A stretch of DNA of 49,189 bases from Nocardia suismassiliense (GCF_900269665.1 NZ_LT985361.1:8987092-9036280), one strand, 5' to 3'; shown: positions 34,234 to 45,087, counted from the first letter of the stretch. Notes: generated from the letters alone by a model not told the origin. Numbers and translations are program-made.

Positions 34234-34848
34234 TCAGCGCGGCGCGTTCAACGCCGCGTGCAGCGTCGCCGCCCACTGCTGGACGATCTGCTTGCGACGC
34301 GCGGAGTCGTCGGTGAGCACATCGGCCAGGCCGAGACCGCGGGCCAGGTCGAGGGTGGCCTGGACCAGGTGGTGGGTGACCGGATCGGCGTCGTCGACAC
34401 CGAGCGCCTCCACCGCGCGCCGGTGCGAGACCCGGCCGAATTTGGCCTCCAACGGGACAATTCGCTCACGCAGCGCCGGATCGGCGGCCGCGTGTGTCCA
34501 GACCTGCAGCGCCGCTTTGAACAGTGGGCTGGTGTAGGACTCGACCAGGCCGGCCACCACGGCCTCGGTCCGGCCGACCCCGCCGGCCAGGGCGGCGACC
34601 GCGACCGCCTCCTCCCTGGCCTGCTGGGTCCGGCTGTCGAACATGTACTCCAGCGCGGCGGTGATCAGGTCCTCCCTGGTCGGGAAGTGATGCTGCGCCG
34701 CGCCCCTGGACACCCCGGCCCGCTCGGCGACGACCGCGACCGTCGCTGCCGCCCAGCCGGTTTCGGCCAGGCAGTCGATGGTCGCCTCCAACAGGCGCTG
34801 CCGGGTGGCTCGGCTGCGGTCCTGCTTGGGTTCGTGGGGTGTCGCCAT
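34234..34848 (-). CDS. TetR family regulator, last gene of the acyl-CoA carboxylase operon
   Basis: 204 residues. The helix-turn-helix domain is near 18-65 (LLEATIDCLAETGWAAATVA, VVAERAGVSRGAAQHHFPTR). The AAQHHF recognition helix is typical of TetR proteins in short-chain acyl-CoA catabolism clusters. It starts four bases after the enoyl-CoA hydratase stop, so it is co-transcribed with the six catabolic genes and probably feeds back on the operon promoter, where a CAAGC/GCTTG dyad is found (43421-43440). Confidence 0.88.
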   Translation of the reverse strand: MATPHEPKQDRSRATRQRLLEATIDCLAETGWAAATVAVVAERAGVSRGAAQHHFPTREDLITAALEYMFDSRTQQAREEAVAVAALAGGVGRTEAVVAGLVESYTSPLFKAALQVWTHAAADPALRERIVPLEAKFGRVSHRRAVEALGVDDADPVTHHLVQATLDLARGLGLADVLTDDSARRKQIVQQWAATLHAALNAPR

Positions 34849-34852
34849 GGGG

Positions 34853-35635
34853 CTATTCTGCCCAGCTCGGCGGACGGCGCTGCAGGAAGGCCGCCATGCC
34901 CTCGTGCACCTCGGCGGTGCCGAAGAAGCTCGCCGAGCGCTTGGCCAGCTCCTCGGCCGAGGCGTCGAACTCGGCCAGCACGGCCGCGTTCACCAGTCGC
35001 TTGCTCTCGGCCAGCCCCTGCGGCGAGCCCTTGCGCAGCTCCGCACGCAGCCGCGCCACCTCGGCCACCGGGTCGGCGGCGCTGGTGGTGATCAGCCCGA
35101 TCTGTTCGGCGATGTCGGCACCGAACTTCTCGCCGGTCAGGAAGTACCTGCTGGCCGCACGCGAGGTGAGCCGCGGCAGCAGGGTCAGCGAGATCATGAA
35201 CGGGGCCAACCCGATTCGCACCTCGGTGAGGGCGAAACTGCTGGTCGGGCCTGCTACCGCAAGATCGCAGGCCGCGACGATGCCCATGCCGCCCGCGCGC
35301 ACATTGCCGTCGATCTGCGCGATCACCGGCTTCGGGGTGGCGAGCAGGCGGCGCAGGACACCGATCATGGTGCGGGTGCGGTCGTCGGCCGCCACCGCGG
35401 GGTCGGCATTGCTCGCCTCGGTGAGGTCGGCGCCCGCGCAGAAGGTGTTGCCGGTGTGCGCGAGCACGATGCCACGGACCGCGTCGTCGGCGGCCGCGTC
35501 GTCGAGCCCCCGCAGGAGTTCGGCAACGAGCTTGGACGACAACGCGTTCCGGTTGTGCGGCGAATCGAGCGTGAGCGTCGCGAAGCCGTCCGCGACGTCA
35601 TAGCGGACGAACGGCCCGGTCACGGTCTCGGTCAT
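34853..35635 (-). CDS. echA7: enoyl-CoA hydratase, EchA7/LiuC/AtuE-like
   Basis: 260 residues of the crotonase fold: FCAGADLTEASNADP near 66 (oxyanion hole), VRAGGMGIVAACDLAVAG near 110-127 and FALTEVRIGLAPFMISL near 134-150. The first catalytic Glu of rat enoyl-CoA hydratase (GGGCE) is replaced (GGMGI), while the second Glu (TEVRIGLAP) is kept. That combination matches LiuC and AtuE, the methylglutaconyl- and isohexenylglutaconyl-CoA hydratases, so it probably hydrates the carboxylated product of the carboxylase encoded upstream. Gaps to both neighbours are 12 and 4 bases. Confidence 0.88.
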   Translation of the reverse strand: MTETVTGPFVRYDVADGFATLTLDSPHNRNALSSKLVAELLRGLDDAAADDAVRGIVLAHTGNTFCAGADLTEASNADPAVAADDRTRTMIGVLRRLLATPKPVIAQIDGNVRAGGMGIVAACDLAVAGPTSSFALTEVRIGLAPFMISLTLLPRLTSRAASRYFLTGEKFGADIAEQIGLITTSAADPVAEVARLRAELRKGSPQGLAESKRLVNAAVLAEFDASAEELAKRSASFFGTAEVHEGMAAFLQRRPPSWAE

Positions 35636-35647
35636 GGGGAAGGCCTC

Positions 35648-36808
35648 TCAGTAGGACTTCGGCAGGCCCAGCGAGTACTGGGCGACGAAGTTCAGCACCA
35701 TTTCACGGCTGACCGGGGCGATCCGGCCGATCCGCGCGGCCGCCAGCATGGCGGCCAAGCCGTACTCCTTGGTGAGACCGGCGCCACCGTGGGTCTGGAT
35801 CGCCTGGTCGAGTGCCTTGATACTCGCCTCGGCCGCAGCGTATTTCGCCATATTGGCGGCCTCGGCGGCACCCATCTCGTCACCGTTGTCGTAGAGCGTC
35901 GCCGCCTTGCGCATCATCAGCTTCGCCAGCTCCAGCTCGATCTTCACCTGGGCCAGCGGATGCGAAATGCCTTGGTGCGCACCGATCGGCGTCTTCCACA
36001 CGGTGCGTTCCTTGGCGTACTCCACGGCACGGTCGATGGCGTAGCGGCCCAGGCCGATGGCCATCGCGGCGCCCATCACCCGCTCCGGGTTCAGGCCGGC
36101 GAACAGCTGCATCAGCGCGGCGTCCTCCTTGCCGACCAGCGCGCTGCCGGGCAGGCGGACATCGTCGAGGAACAGCGTGAACTGGTGATCCGGCTCGATG
36201 ATGTCCATTTCCTGGGGCGTCTTGTGGAAGCCCTCGGCGTCGGTCGGCACGATGAACAAGGCGGGCTTGAGCTTGCCGGTCTTGTGATCCTCGGTGCGCG
36301 ACACGATGAGCACGGCCTCGGCCTGGTCCACGCCGGAGATGAAGATCTTGCGGCCGTTGAGGATCCAGTCGTCACCGTCGCGGCGCGCGGTGGTGGTGAT
36401 CTGGTGCGAGTTGGAGCCCGCGTCCGGCTCGGTGATGCCGAACACCATCTTGGCCGAGCCGTCGCCGAGCTTGGGCAGCCACTGCCGCTTCTGCTCGTCG
36501 GTGCCGTACTTGGTGATGATGGTGCCGCAGATGGCCGGGGAGACGACCATGAGCAGCAGCCCCGCGCCCTGGGCGGCGAGTTCCTCCATGACCAGCGCCA
36601 GCTCGTACAGGCCCGCCCCACCGCCGCCGTACTCCTCGGGCAGGTTCACGCCGAGGAAGCCGAGTTTGCCTGCCTCGTCCCACAGTTCGGTCAGCGGCTC
36701 GTTGGCGCGCGCCTTCGGCAGCACGTAGTCGCGGTAGTTGTACTTCGCGGCGAGCGCGGCGACCGCGGCCCGCAGCGCCGTCTGCTCTTCGGTTTCGATG
36801 AAACTCAT
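35648..36808 (-). CDS. fadE12: acyl-CoA dehydrogenase, FadE12-like
   Basis: 386 residues, the normal length for a short/medium-chain acyl-CoA dehydrogenase. Motifs: FGITEPDAGSNSHQITTTA near 125-143 (flavin loop), the DDVRLPGSALVGKEDAAL region, and THGGAGLTKEYGL near the C-terminus (the family's second signature). It oxidises an acyl-CoA to the 2-enoyl form with FAD. ATG 36808 overlaps the accA2 stop (ATGA). Its place between accA2 and echA7 is the same as in the mycobacterial echA7-fadE12-accA2-accD2-fadE13 cluster. Confidence 0.9.
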   Translation of the reverse strand: MSFIETEEQTALRAAVAALAAKYNYRDYVLPKARANEPLTELWDEAGKLGFLGVNLPEEYGGGGAGLYELALVMEELAAQGAGLLLMVVSPAICGTIITKYGTDEQKRQWLPKLGDGSAKMVFGITEPDAGSNSHQITTTARRDGDDWILNGRKIFISGVDQAEAVLIVSRTEDHKTGKLKPALFIVPTDAEGFHKTPQEMDIIEPDHQFTLFLDDVRLPGSALVGKEDAALMQLFAGLNPERVMGAAMAIGLGRYAIDRAVEYAKERTVWKTPIGAHQGISHPLAQVKIELELAKLMMRKAATLYDNGDEMGAAEAANMAKYAAAEASIKALDQAIQTHGGAGLTKEYGLAAMLAAARIGRIAPVSREMVLNFVAQYSLGLPKSY

Positions 36809-38850
36809 TTTGTCTCCTGGGATTCCGTGCCCTCGGCAGGGTCGACGACGGCGAGTACGGCACCGACTTCGACCTGCTGGCCGACGGTGACATTGACGGC
36901 GCTGAGCACACCGGCGGCGGGCGCGGCGATGGTGTGCTCCATCTTCATCGCCTCCAACCACAGAATGGGCTGGCCCTGTTCGACGCGGCTGCCGACCTCG
37001 GCGCCGAGCCGGATCACGCTGCCCGGCATGGGCGCCAGCAGCGAGCCGGTGGCCACCTGGTCGGCGGGGTCGCTGAAGCGCGGCAGTCTGCGCACGCTGA
37101 CCGGCCCGAGCGGGGAGTCGACACACACCTGATCGCCGTAGCGGGCGACAGCGAAATGCCTTCGCACCGAGCCTTTTTCGCCGGGAACGGCGAGCACGAC
37201 GCGATCCGGCGTGGCTTCGACGAGCTCTAGTCCGTCGAAACCGTCCACCGCGACGACACCGCGGGTGTAGCGGTAGCCGATGTCGTGTGTCCCGCTGGTG
37301 CGGCTCTCGAACAGCTTGTGCGTCGACTGGGACGGCAGGTTCCGCCAGCCACTGGGCAGCCCGCCGCCGACCCGGGCGGTGCGGCGATTGGCCGCGGCGT
37401 CGGCCAGCGCGGCGGCCACGATGGACAGCGCCTCGTCGGACTCCGACACCAAAGGTGCCGACAGGGTGTCGAGTCCGTGCGTGCCGAAGAACGCGGTGTC
37501 GGTGTCGCCCGCCAGGAAAGCGGGGTGCCGCAGCACCCGCACCAGCAGGTCGCGGTTGGTCACCAGACCGTGAATCTTCGCCCGATGCAAGGCGTTGGCC
37601 AGCAATCGCGCTGCCTCGCTGCGGGTTTCGGCGTAGGAGATGACCTTGGCCAGCATCGGGTCGTAGTGCACGCCGACCACCGACCCGTCCACCACGCCGC
37701 TGTCCAGGCGCACACCCGGGCGGTCCAGCAGGCCGAATTCCGTTGCCACCGAAGGTATGTCGATGTGATGCACGGTGCCGCTCTGCGGCTGCCAGTCATG
37801 CGCCGGGTCCTCGGCGTAGAGCCGGACCTCGATCGAATGCCCGTACATCGCCGGGGGTTCGGCGGCGAGCGTGGCCGCGGAAGCCACCTCTAGTTGCAGG
37901 CGAACCAGATCCAGGCCGGTGGTGCATTCGGTGACCGGATGTTCCACCTGGAGGCGGGTATTCATCTCCAGGAAGAAGAAGTCGCCGCGCTCGTCGGCCA
38001 GGAATTCCACGGTGCCCGCACCGGTGTAGCCGATGGCGCCCGCGGCCAGCCGAGCCGCTTCGAACAACCGCTCGCGCATTCCGTCGACCCGCTCGACGAG
38101 CGGCGAGGGCGCCTCCTCGATCACCTTCTGGTGCCTGCGCTGGATGGAGCACTCGCGCTCGCCGACCGCCCAGATGGTGCCGTGCGTATCGGCCATCACC
38201 TGCACCTCGATGTGGCGGCCGGTCTCCAGGTACCGCTCGCAGAACACCGTGGGATCGCCGAAGGCGGACGCCGCCTCGCGCCGCGCCGCCTCGATCTGCG
38301 CCTCGAGGTCGCCGAGGCTGCGCACCACGCGCATGCCGCGACCACCACCACCGGCCGACGCCTTGATCAGGACCGGCAGGTGCGCCTCGGTGACCTCGGC
38401 CGGGTCGAGCTCGGCCAGCACGGGCACACCGGCGGCGTCCATCATCTTCTTCGAGGCGACCTTGGAGCCCATCTGCTCGATGGCCTCGACCGGCGGCCCG
38501 ATCCACACCAGCCCGGCGGCGAGCACCGCCTTGGCGAAATCGGCGTTCTCGGAAAGGAATCCGTAACCGGGGTGGATCGCGTCCGCACCGGCGGCCAGCG
38601 CCGCCTCGATGATCAGTTCGCCGCGCAAGTAGGTCTCCGCAGGCGTATTGCCCGGAAGCAGCACTGCCGCATCGGCTTCGGTGACATGGGGCGCCGCGGC
38701 GTCCGCGTCGGAGTAGACCGCTACGGTGCCCAGACCCATCCGCCGGCAGGTGGCGAACACCCTGCGGGCGATCTCGCCACGGTTGGCGACCAAGACAGTG
38801 TCGATCAGCCGGCCGCCTGCGCCCATGGAATCGCTGCGCGATGTAGTCAT
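36805..38850 (-). CDS. accA2: acyl-CoA carboxylase alpha subunit (biotin carboxylase plus biotin carrier), AccA2
   Basis: 681 residues. The biotin carboxylase part runs from DTVLVANRGEIARRVFATCR through AAGADAIHPGYGFLSENADF, the ATP-grasp glycine loop KASAGGGGRGMRVV near 170 and FLEMNTRLQVEHPVTE near 290. A linker domain leads to the C-terminal biotin carrier with WLEAMKMEHTI near 632-642, where the central lysine carries biotin. It carboxylates its own biotin, and AccD2 passes the CO2 to the acyl-CoA. ATG 38850 has GAGGGG upstream; ATG 38826 is an in-frame alternative. The length matches methylcrotonyl- and geranyl-CoA carboxylase alpha subunits. Confidence 0.93.
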   Translation of the reverse strand: MTTSRSDSMGAGGRLIDTVLVANRGEIARRVFATCRRMGLGTVAVYSDADAAAPHVTEADAAVLLPGNTPAETYLRGELIIEAALAAGADAIHPGYGFLSENADFAKAVLAAGLVWIGPPVEAIEQMGSKVASKKMMDAAGVPVLAELDPAEVTEAHLPVLIKASAGGGGRGMRVVRSLGDLEAQIEAARREAASAFGDPTVFCERYLETGRHIEVQVMADTHGTIWAVGERECSIQRRHQKVIEEAPSPLVERVDGMRERLFEAARLAAGAIGYTGAGTVEFLADERGDFFFLEMNTRLQVEHPVTECTTGLDLVRLQLEVASAATLAAEPPAMYGHSIEVRLYAEDPAHDWQPQSGTVHHIDIPSVATEFGLLDRPGVRLDSGVVDGSVVGVHYDPMLAKVISYAETRSEAARLLANALHRAKIHGLVTNRDLLVRVLRHPAFLAGDTDTAFFGTHGLDTLSAPLVSESDEALSIVAAALADAAANRRTARVGGGLPSGWRNLPSQSTHKLFESRTSGTHDIGYRYTRGVVAVDGFDGLELVEATPDRVVLAVPGEKGSVRRHFAVARYGDQVCVDSPLGPVSVRRLPRFSDPADQVATGSLLAPMPGSVIRLGAEVGSRVEQGQPILWLEAMKMEHTIAAPAAGVLSAVNVTVGQQVEVGAVLAVVDPAEGTESQETK

Positions 38851-38858
38851 GGTCCCCC

Positions 38859-40453
<1,595 letters not shown>

Positions 40454-40457
<4 letters not shown>

Positions 40458-41608
40458 GACTGGTACCCCAATCGTTTGGCGGCGAGGCCGGTGAGGATCT
40501 CGGTGGTGCCACCGCCGATGCCGAGGATGCGCATGTCGCGGTACTGGCGTTCCACCTCGGATTCGCGCATATAGCCCAGCCCGCCGAACAGCTGGACGGC
40601 CTGGTTGGCCACCCACTCGCCCGCTTCGACGGCGGTGTTCTTGGCGAAGCACACCTCGGCGATCAGGTCGGTCTCGCCGTTCGCGCTGCGCTGCGCCACG
40701 TCTCGGGTGTACACGCGGGCCACGTCGATGCGGCGGGCCATCTCGGTGACCGTGTTCTGCACGGCCTGCCTGCTGATCAGCGGGCGGCCGAAGGTTTCCC
40801 GGCTGCGCACCCACTCCAGAGTCAGGTCGAGGCAGCGCTGCGCACTCGAATACGCCTGCACCGCAAGGCCGACCCGCTCGCTGACGAACGCGCCCGCGAT
40901 CTGGAAGAAGCCGGAGTTCTCCGGGCCGACCAGATTTTCCGCGGGCACCCGCACGTCCACGTAGGACAGTTCGGCGGTGTCGGAAGCGCGCCAGCCCATC
41001 TTGTCCAGCTTGCGGCTGACCGTGAAGCCCGGCGTTCCCTTCTCCACCACGAGCAGCGAAATCCCGCCGGAGCCAGGGCCACCCGTGCGTACCGCGGTGA
41101 CCACGTAGTCGGCGCGGCAGGCCGAGGTGATGAAGGTCTTGGCGCCGTTGACGATGTAGTGGTCACCGTCGCGGCGCGCGGTGGTGGTGAGATGCCCGAC
41201 GTCGGAGCCGCCGCCGGGCTCGGTGATGGCGAGCGAGCCGATCTTCTCCCCCGCCAGCGTCGGGCGCACCCAGCGCTCGATCTGCGCGGCATTACCCGAG
41301 GCGATCATGTGCGGCACCGCGATGCCACAGGTGAACAGCGAGGCGAACAAACCACCGGAGGCGCCGGCCTGGTGCATTTCCTCGCAGACGATCATCGCGT
41401 CGATGCCGTCACCGCCGGAACCGCCGACGGACTCGGGGAATTGGATGCCCAGCAGGCCGAGCGCACCGGCCTTCTTGTGGAGTTCGCGCGGGATCTCCCC
41501 CTCGCGCTCCCACTGGTCCATGTAGGGCAGGACTTCACGCTCGGCGAAACCCCTTACGGTCGCGCGTAATTCGCGCCGCTCAGGCGTATTCCACGGACTG
41601 ACACTCAT
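40454..41608 (-). CDS. fadE13: acyl-CoA dehydrogenase, FadE13-like
   Basis: 384 residues. LAITEPGGGSDVGHLTTTAR near 125-144 is the flavin loop and VQLFGGLGYMRESEVERQYR near 340 is the C-terminal signature with the usual catalytic-region arrangement. It resembles the citronellyl-/isovaleryl-CoA type dehydrogenases. ATG 41608 overlaps the stop of the AtuA-like gene and its own stop overlaps the accD2 start, so three consecutive ATGA junctions are present. It likely makes the 2-enoyl-CoA that AccA2D2 carboxylates. Confidence 0.9.
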
Positions 41609-43320
41609 GACAACAGCTCCAATGGGATGTCGAGATGACGGGACCGCAACCATTCGCCGAGTCCCTTGGCCTGGGGGTCGAATCGAGCCTGATAGGCGAC
41701 GCCCTGACCGAGTAGGCCTTCGATGATGAAGTTCACCGCCCGCAGGTTGGGCAGCATATGCCTGGTGACCGTCAGCGGGGCGGTTTCGGGCAGTAGCTCT
41801 TTGACCCGGTCGACGGTGAGCGTGTGCGCCAGCCAGCGCCACTGCTCGTCGGTGCGTACCCAGACACCGATGTTGGCGTTACCGCCCTTGTCGCCGCTGC
41901 GGGCCAGGGCAATCGTGCCCAGCGGAGCACGGCGGGTTTCGCTGCTGGGCAACGGCTCCGGCAGTTCGGGCTCGGCAACGTCGGCCAATGTCAGTGTGTC
42001 GGAGGCGGGCGCGATGTCGACGCGCGAGCCGTCCGGCAGCACCGCGATGTGCGGCACCTCGGTGGCGGCGACGAATCCCGGCGTATACACGCCGTAGGGA
42101 GAACCGTTGCCCGGCAACGTGGTAAAGCTGCAGCCCGGGTAGCTGGCCAGCGCCAGTTCGACGGCCACGCTGGAGAACGCGCGCCCGACCTTGTTCGGGT
42201 CCGGATCGCGCACCACGCAGCGCAGCAGCGCGCTGGCCTGCTCCTCGGTCTCGGCGTCCGGGCGGTCCAGCCGCGCCAGCGTCCAGTCGAGTTCGGCGGG
42301 CCGGGTCGGCAACCAGGACTCCAATTGCCGTTGCGCCAGTGCGGCTTTCGCCTCGATGTCGAGGCCGGTGAGGATGAACTCCATCTCGTTGCGGAAGCCG
42401 CCGAGCGTGTTCAGCGACACCTTCAGCTGCTCCGGCGGGGCCTCACCGACGACGCCCCTGATCAACACCCGGTCGCGGCCGTCGTCAGCGAGGCGGATGG
42501 AGTCCAGTCGCGCGGTCACGTCCGGCCCGGCGTACCTCGGTCCCTGGATCTCGTACATCAGCTGCGCTTCGACGGTGTCGACGGTGACCGCGCCGCCGGT
42601 GCCGTCGTGCTTGGTGATGACGCTGCTGCCGTCCCTGCGGATTTCGGCGATCGGGAAGCCCGGCCTGCCCAGATCTTCGAGCTCGGTGAAGAACGCGTAG
42701 TTGCCGCCGGTGGCCTGGGTGCTGCATTCGATGACGTGCCCGGCTACCACCGCGCCCGCGAGTGCGTCGTAATCGGTTCGGCCCCAACCGAAGTGGGCCG
42801 CCGCCGGGCCGACGATCACCGAGGCGTCGGTGACCCGGCCGGTGACCACGATGTCGGCGCCCGCGTTCAGGCATTCGACGATGCCCCAGGCGCCGAGGTA
42901 GGCGTTGGCGGTGAGCGGTGCGCCGAGGTCGAGTTCGCTTGCGCGCGCGAGCAGGTCGTCGCCTTCGACGTGCGCGATCTTCGCGTCCAGGCCGAGGTCG
43001 GCGGCCACCTTGCGGAGGCGCTGCGCCAGGCCGGCCGGGTTGAGGCCGCCCGCGTTCGCGACGATCTGCACGTTGCGTTCCAGCGCGAGCCCGAGGCAGT
43101 CCTCGATCTGCTTCACGAAGGTCTTGGCGTAGCCGAGGCTCGGATCCTTCATCCGGTCGCGGCCGAGGATCAGCATGGTGAGCTCGGCGAGATAGTCGCC
43201 GGTGAGCACGTCGAGCTGCCCACCCTCGAGCATCTCGCGCATGGCGCTCAGGCGGTCACCATAGAAACCGGAACAGTTGCCGATCCGGAGCACATCCGGG
43301 TCGGCGGCCAGCACACTCAT
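41605..43320 (-). CDS. AtuA-like protein (DUF1446), first gene of the operon
   Basis: 571 residues. LRIGNCSGFYGDRLSAMREM and LDVLTGDYLAELTMLILGRD at the start, NAGGLNPAGLAQRL near 100 and CLNAGADIVVTGRVTDASVI near 160 are typical of the acyclic-terpene-utilisation protein AtuA and of mycobacterial Rv0976c. A second, C-terminal domain (GTIALARSGDKGGNANIGVW near 460) completes the long form. The biochemical role of AtuA is not settled; its gene always travels with acyl-CoA carboxylase genes. ATG 43320 has AGGAGG 11 bases upstream. The frame beyond it is open but not conserved-looking. Confidence 0.88.
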   Translation of the reverse strand: MSVLAADPDVLRIGNCSGFYGDRLSAMREMLEGGQLDVLTGDYLAELTMLILGRDRMKDPSLGYAKTFVKQIEDCLGLALERNVQIVANAGGLNPAGLAQRLRKVAADLGLDAKIAHVEGDDLLARASELDLGAPLTANAYLGAWGIVECLNAGADIVVTGRVTDASVIVGPAAAHFGWGRTDYDALAGAVVAGHVIECSTQATGGNYAFFTELEDLGRPGFPIAEIRRDGSSVITKHDGTGGAVTVDTVEAQLMYEIQGPRYAGPDVTARLDSIRLADDGRDRVLIRGVVGEAPPEQLKVSLNTLGGFRNEMEFILTGLDIEAKAALAQRQLESWLPTRPAELDWTLARLDRPDAETEEQASALLRCVVRDPDPNKVGRAFSSVAVELALASYPGCSFTTLPGNGSPYGVYTPGFVAATEVPHIAVLPDGSRVDIAPASDTLTLADVAEPELPEPLPSSETRRAPLGTIALARSGDKGGNANIGVWVRTDEQWRWLAHTLTVDRVKELLPETAPLTVTRHMLPNLRAVNFIIEGLLGQGVAYQARFDPQAKGLGEWLRSRHLDIPLELLS

Positions 43321-43419
43321 CAGTGGGAATGCCTCCTGTAACGGCGGACAGGGCACAACCGCGTGCCGCACCCATGAAGTCCGCGTTCCGGAGACCAGCA
43401 TCACACCCGCGCCAGAAAA

Positions 43420-43440
43420 AAGCAAGCGCGCGTGCTTGTT
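43420..43440 (-). promoter_or_regulatory. probable TetR operator of the acyl-CoA carboxylase operon
   Basis: The dyad CAAGC (43423-43427) / GCTTG (43434-43438), within AGCAAGCGCGCGTGCTTGTT, lies about 100 bases before the AtuA-like start. Such AAGC-N-GCTT palindromes are common TetR targets. The TetR gene at the end of the operon is the likely reader. It is the only strong inverted repeat in this intergenic stretch. Confidence 0.6.
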
Positions 43441-43583
43441 AATGATCAGTGGTTCAGATCACGTTCGACTGGCCGCCGATCGAACACCCTTATCCAACCC
43501 GCACGCGCGGGTTTGCGAGCGCCGTTCGCGTGAGACCAAGGGGCCGCGAAAAGGCAGCGTCGCGGGCGCTGCAAATAGACACA

Positions 43584-43745
43584 GTGTCCTCCGACGTCAC
43601 TGTGTTGATCCTGTTCGCGCTTGCCGGGTTTCTGCTCGGCGGGGTCTACTCCACCTGGAAAACGGCGCGCAAGCTGGCGATCGCGCTGGCGGTGCTCGCC
43701 GTGCTGGCGATCGCGGGCGGCATCGCCTGGTGGATCGGCAACTGA
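43584..43745 (+). CDS. small two-helix membrane protein (53 aa)
   Basis: Reads from GTG 43584 as MSSDVTVLILFALAGFLLGG, then VYSTWKTARKLAIALAVLAV and LAIAGGIAWWIGN. Two hydrophobic helices (about 5-22 and 30-50) are joined by a short basic loop TWKTARK, which should face the cytoplasm. The frame is open further upstream (to 43449) but that part is arginine-rich and not membrane-like. It is convergent with the cyclase gene, with one base between stops. Function unknown. Confidence 0.6.
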   Translation: MSSDVTVLILFALAGFLLGGVYSTWKTARKLAIALAVLAVLAIAGGIAWWIGN

Positions 43746-43746
43746 C

Positions 43747-44724
43747 TCAGTTCTCGGACAGCTTGAAGATGCGCAGGTCCTCGGGAACCCCGCTCAGCGG
43801 CGCGGCAAAGAAGCTGCGGCGGTACGGCTTCACCGTGTGACCCAGTTCGGCCAGGGTCTCCGGCAGCAGCGACTGCAGCGTCGCCTCGGACAGCATGGTG
43901 TTGCCGTTGCCGCCCGCCTCCATCACCCTGGCCGCGATGGTGACGTCCACGCCGAGCCAGTCGCCGCCGATCTCACGCGGTGAGCCGGTGTGCAGTCCGA
44001 TCCGCATCTGCGGGCGGTAGTCGCGCACCTTGACGTCGGCCAGGTTGCGCTTGGCATTGATCGCGGCGCGCACGGCCCGTTCGGCCGAGGGGAACACCGC
44101 CATCACGCCGTCGCCCATCCGCTTGACCACCTGACCGCCGCGCTCGGCGATCGGCGGCTCGATGGCCTTGGCGACCCGGCGCAGCAGCTCCAGCGTGGCC
44201 TCGTCGCCCGCGGAGAGCGACCAGCTGGAGAAGGCCACCAGATCAGTGAACATGACAGTTACTTCTGCGTTACCTTTGCCGCGGCCGACGCGTTCCAGCA
44301 TCGCCTGCCAGACCTGCAATGCGCCGAAACCGATTTCCCGAGCCGCACTCGGAGTGTCACCCACCAGTTTGTCCGCGGCACGCGCGACGGCGCGCGCGCC
44401 ACCGGGGCCGGTCACCGACAGCGGATCGCCGAACGAGGGATCACCTGGCAGCTGCTCACGCGCTTTGCGGAGCACACCGATGAAGTCCGACCGATTGTTC
44501 GCCACGTTCATCAACGCCGAGAGCTGACCTTTATGCAGCCCAGCACGGGAACGACGGATCGGACCGTCCTCGTCCGCGGGCACCAGCGGGATGACGACCT
44601 CGGGCGGACGGCCGTTCTCGTCCTCCGGCTCCGACCCGGGCGCAGCACCGCCGGGAGGTGTTTCGCTCACGCCCAGAGGGTATCTCAGCCGACCTGTCGT
44701 CGGCGGATCGCTGATCATGGCCAC
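43747..44724 (-). CDS. class III adenylate/guanylate cyclase domain protein
   Basis: 325 residues, soluble. The N-terminal ~145 residues are an unassigned helical region (LSALMNVANNRSDFIGVLRK). The cyclase domain follows: TVMFTDLVAFSSWSLS (first metal Asp), VVKRMGDGVMAVF (substrate Lys and second metal Asp), RIGLHTGSPREIGGDWLGVD and VTIAARVMEA. The transition-state arginine is present, but the asparagine of the usual VNxAAR motif is threonine. GTG 44724 is preferred because GGGAGG lies six bases upstream; ATG 44718 and GTG 44670 are alternatives. TTCAAC-N17-TAGAGT (minus strand, 44827 to 44799) is its likely promoter. Confidence 0.88.
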   Translation of the reverse strand: MAMISDPPTTGRLRYPLGVSETPPGGAAPGSEPEDENGRPPEVVIPLVPADEDGPIRRSRAGLHKGQLSALMNVANNRSDFIGVLRKAREQLPGDPSFGDPLSVTGPGGARAVARAADKLVGDTPSAAREIGFGALQVWQAMLERVGRGKGNAEVTVMFTDLVAFSSWSLSAGDEATLELLRRVAKAIEPPIAERGGQVVKRMGDGVMAVFPSAERAVRAAINAKRNLADVKVRDYRPQMRIGLHTGSPREIGGDWLGVDVTIAARVMEAGGNGNTMLSEATLQSLLPETLAELGHTVKPYRRSFFAAPLSGVPEDLRIFKLSEN

Positions 44725-44798
44725 CTGCTACCTCCCGACGGACTGAGCGGGCACAACATTGGGGCCGCCGATGGATAACGAGCTGGTTGCTGACTCGA

Positions 44799-44827
44799 AC
44801 TCTACTCGCGGTTTCAGCATGGTTGAA
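44799..44827 (-). promoter_or_regulatory. promoter of the cyclase gene
   Basis: On the minus strand TTCAAC (44822-44827) and TAGAGT (44799-44804) are 17 bases apart. The transcript would begin near 44792 with a leader of about 68 bases. The rest of the gene-free stretch 44828-45087 holds only the ABC-operon terminator. Confidence 0.5.
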
Positions 44828-44937
44828 GCGACGTGTTTCACAGTTTTTGCGATGTTCACATGGGCCATTGACCAGTAATAATGCGGCCTCGGACATCCGT
44901 CCTCGCAAGCGCTCCCGGCGGCACTTCCGTGAAACGC

Positions 44938-44974
44938 CATCGGCCCGGTGCGAAGGAATCGCACCGGGCCGATG
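44938..44974. terminator. 16-bp perfect hairpin after the ABC transporter operon
   Basis: Left arm 44938-44953 and right arm 44959-44974 are perfectly complementary over 16 bases with an AGGAA loop. Read on the minus strand it is followed by GCGTTTCAC, so it ends the ABC transporter operon and protects the cyclase gene from read-through. Confidence 0.75.
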
Positions 44975-45087
44975 TCACACCGTCCGCCGGGCAGTGGCGG
45001 GGCGGTGACGGGGCGCGCGGACCTCCCGACAAGGTCGGCGCCCCAGACCCGAGTGGCGAGGGAAGGCAACTCGGGTGGTTTGTGCCG

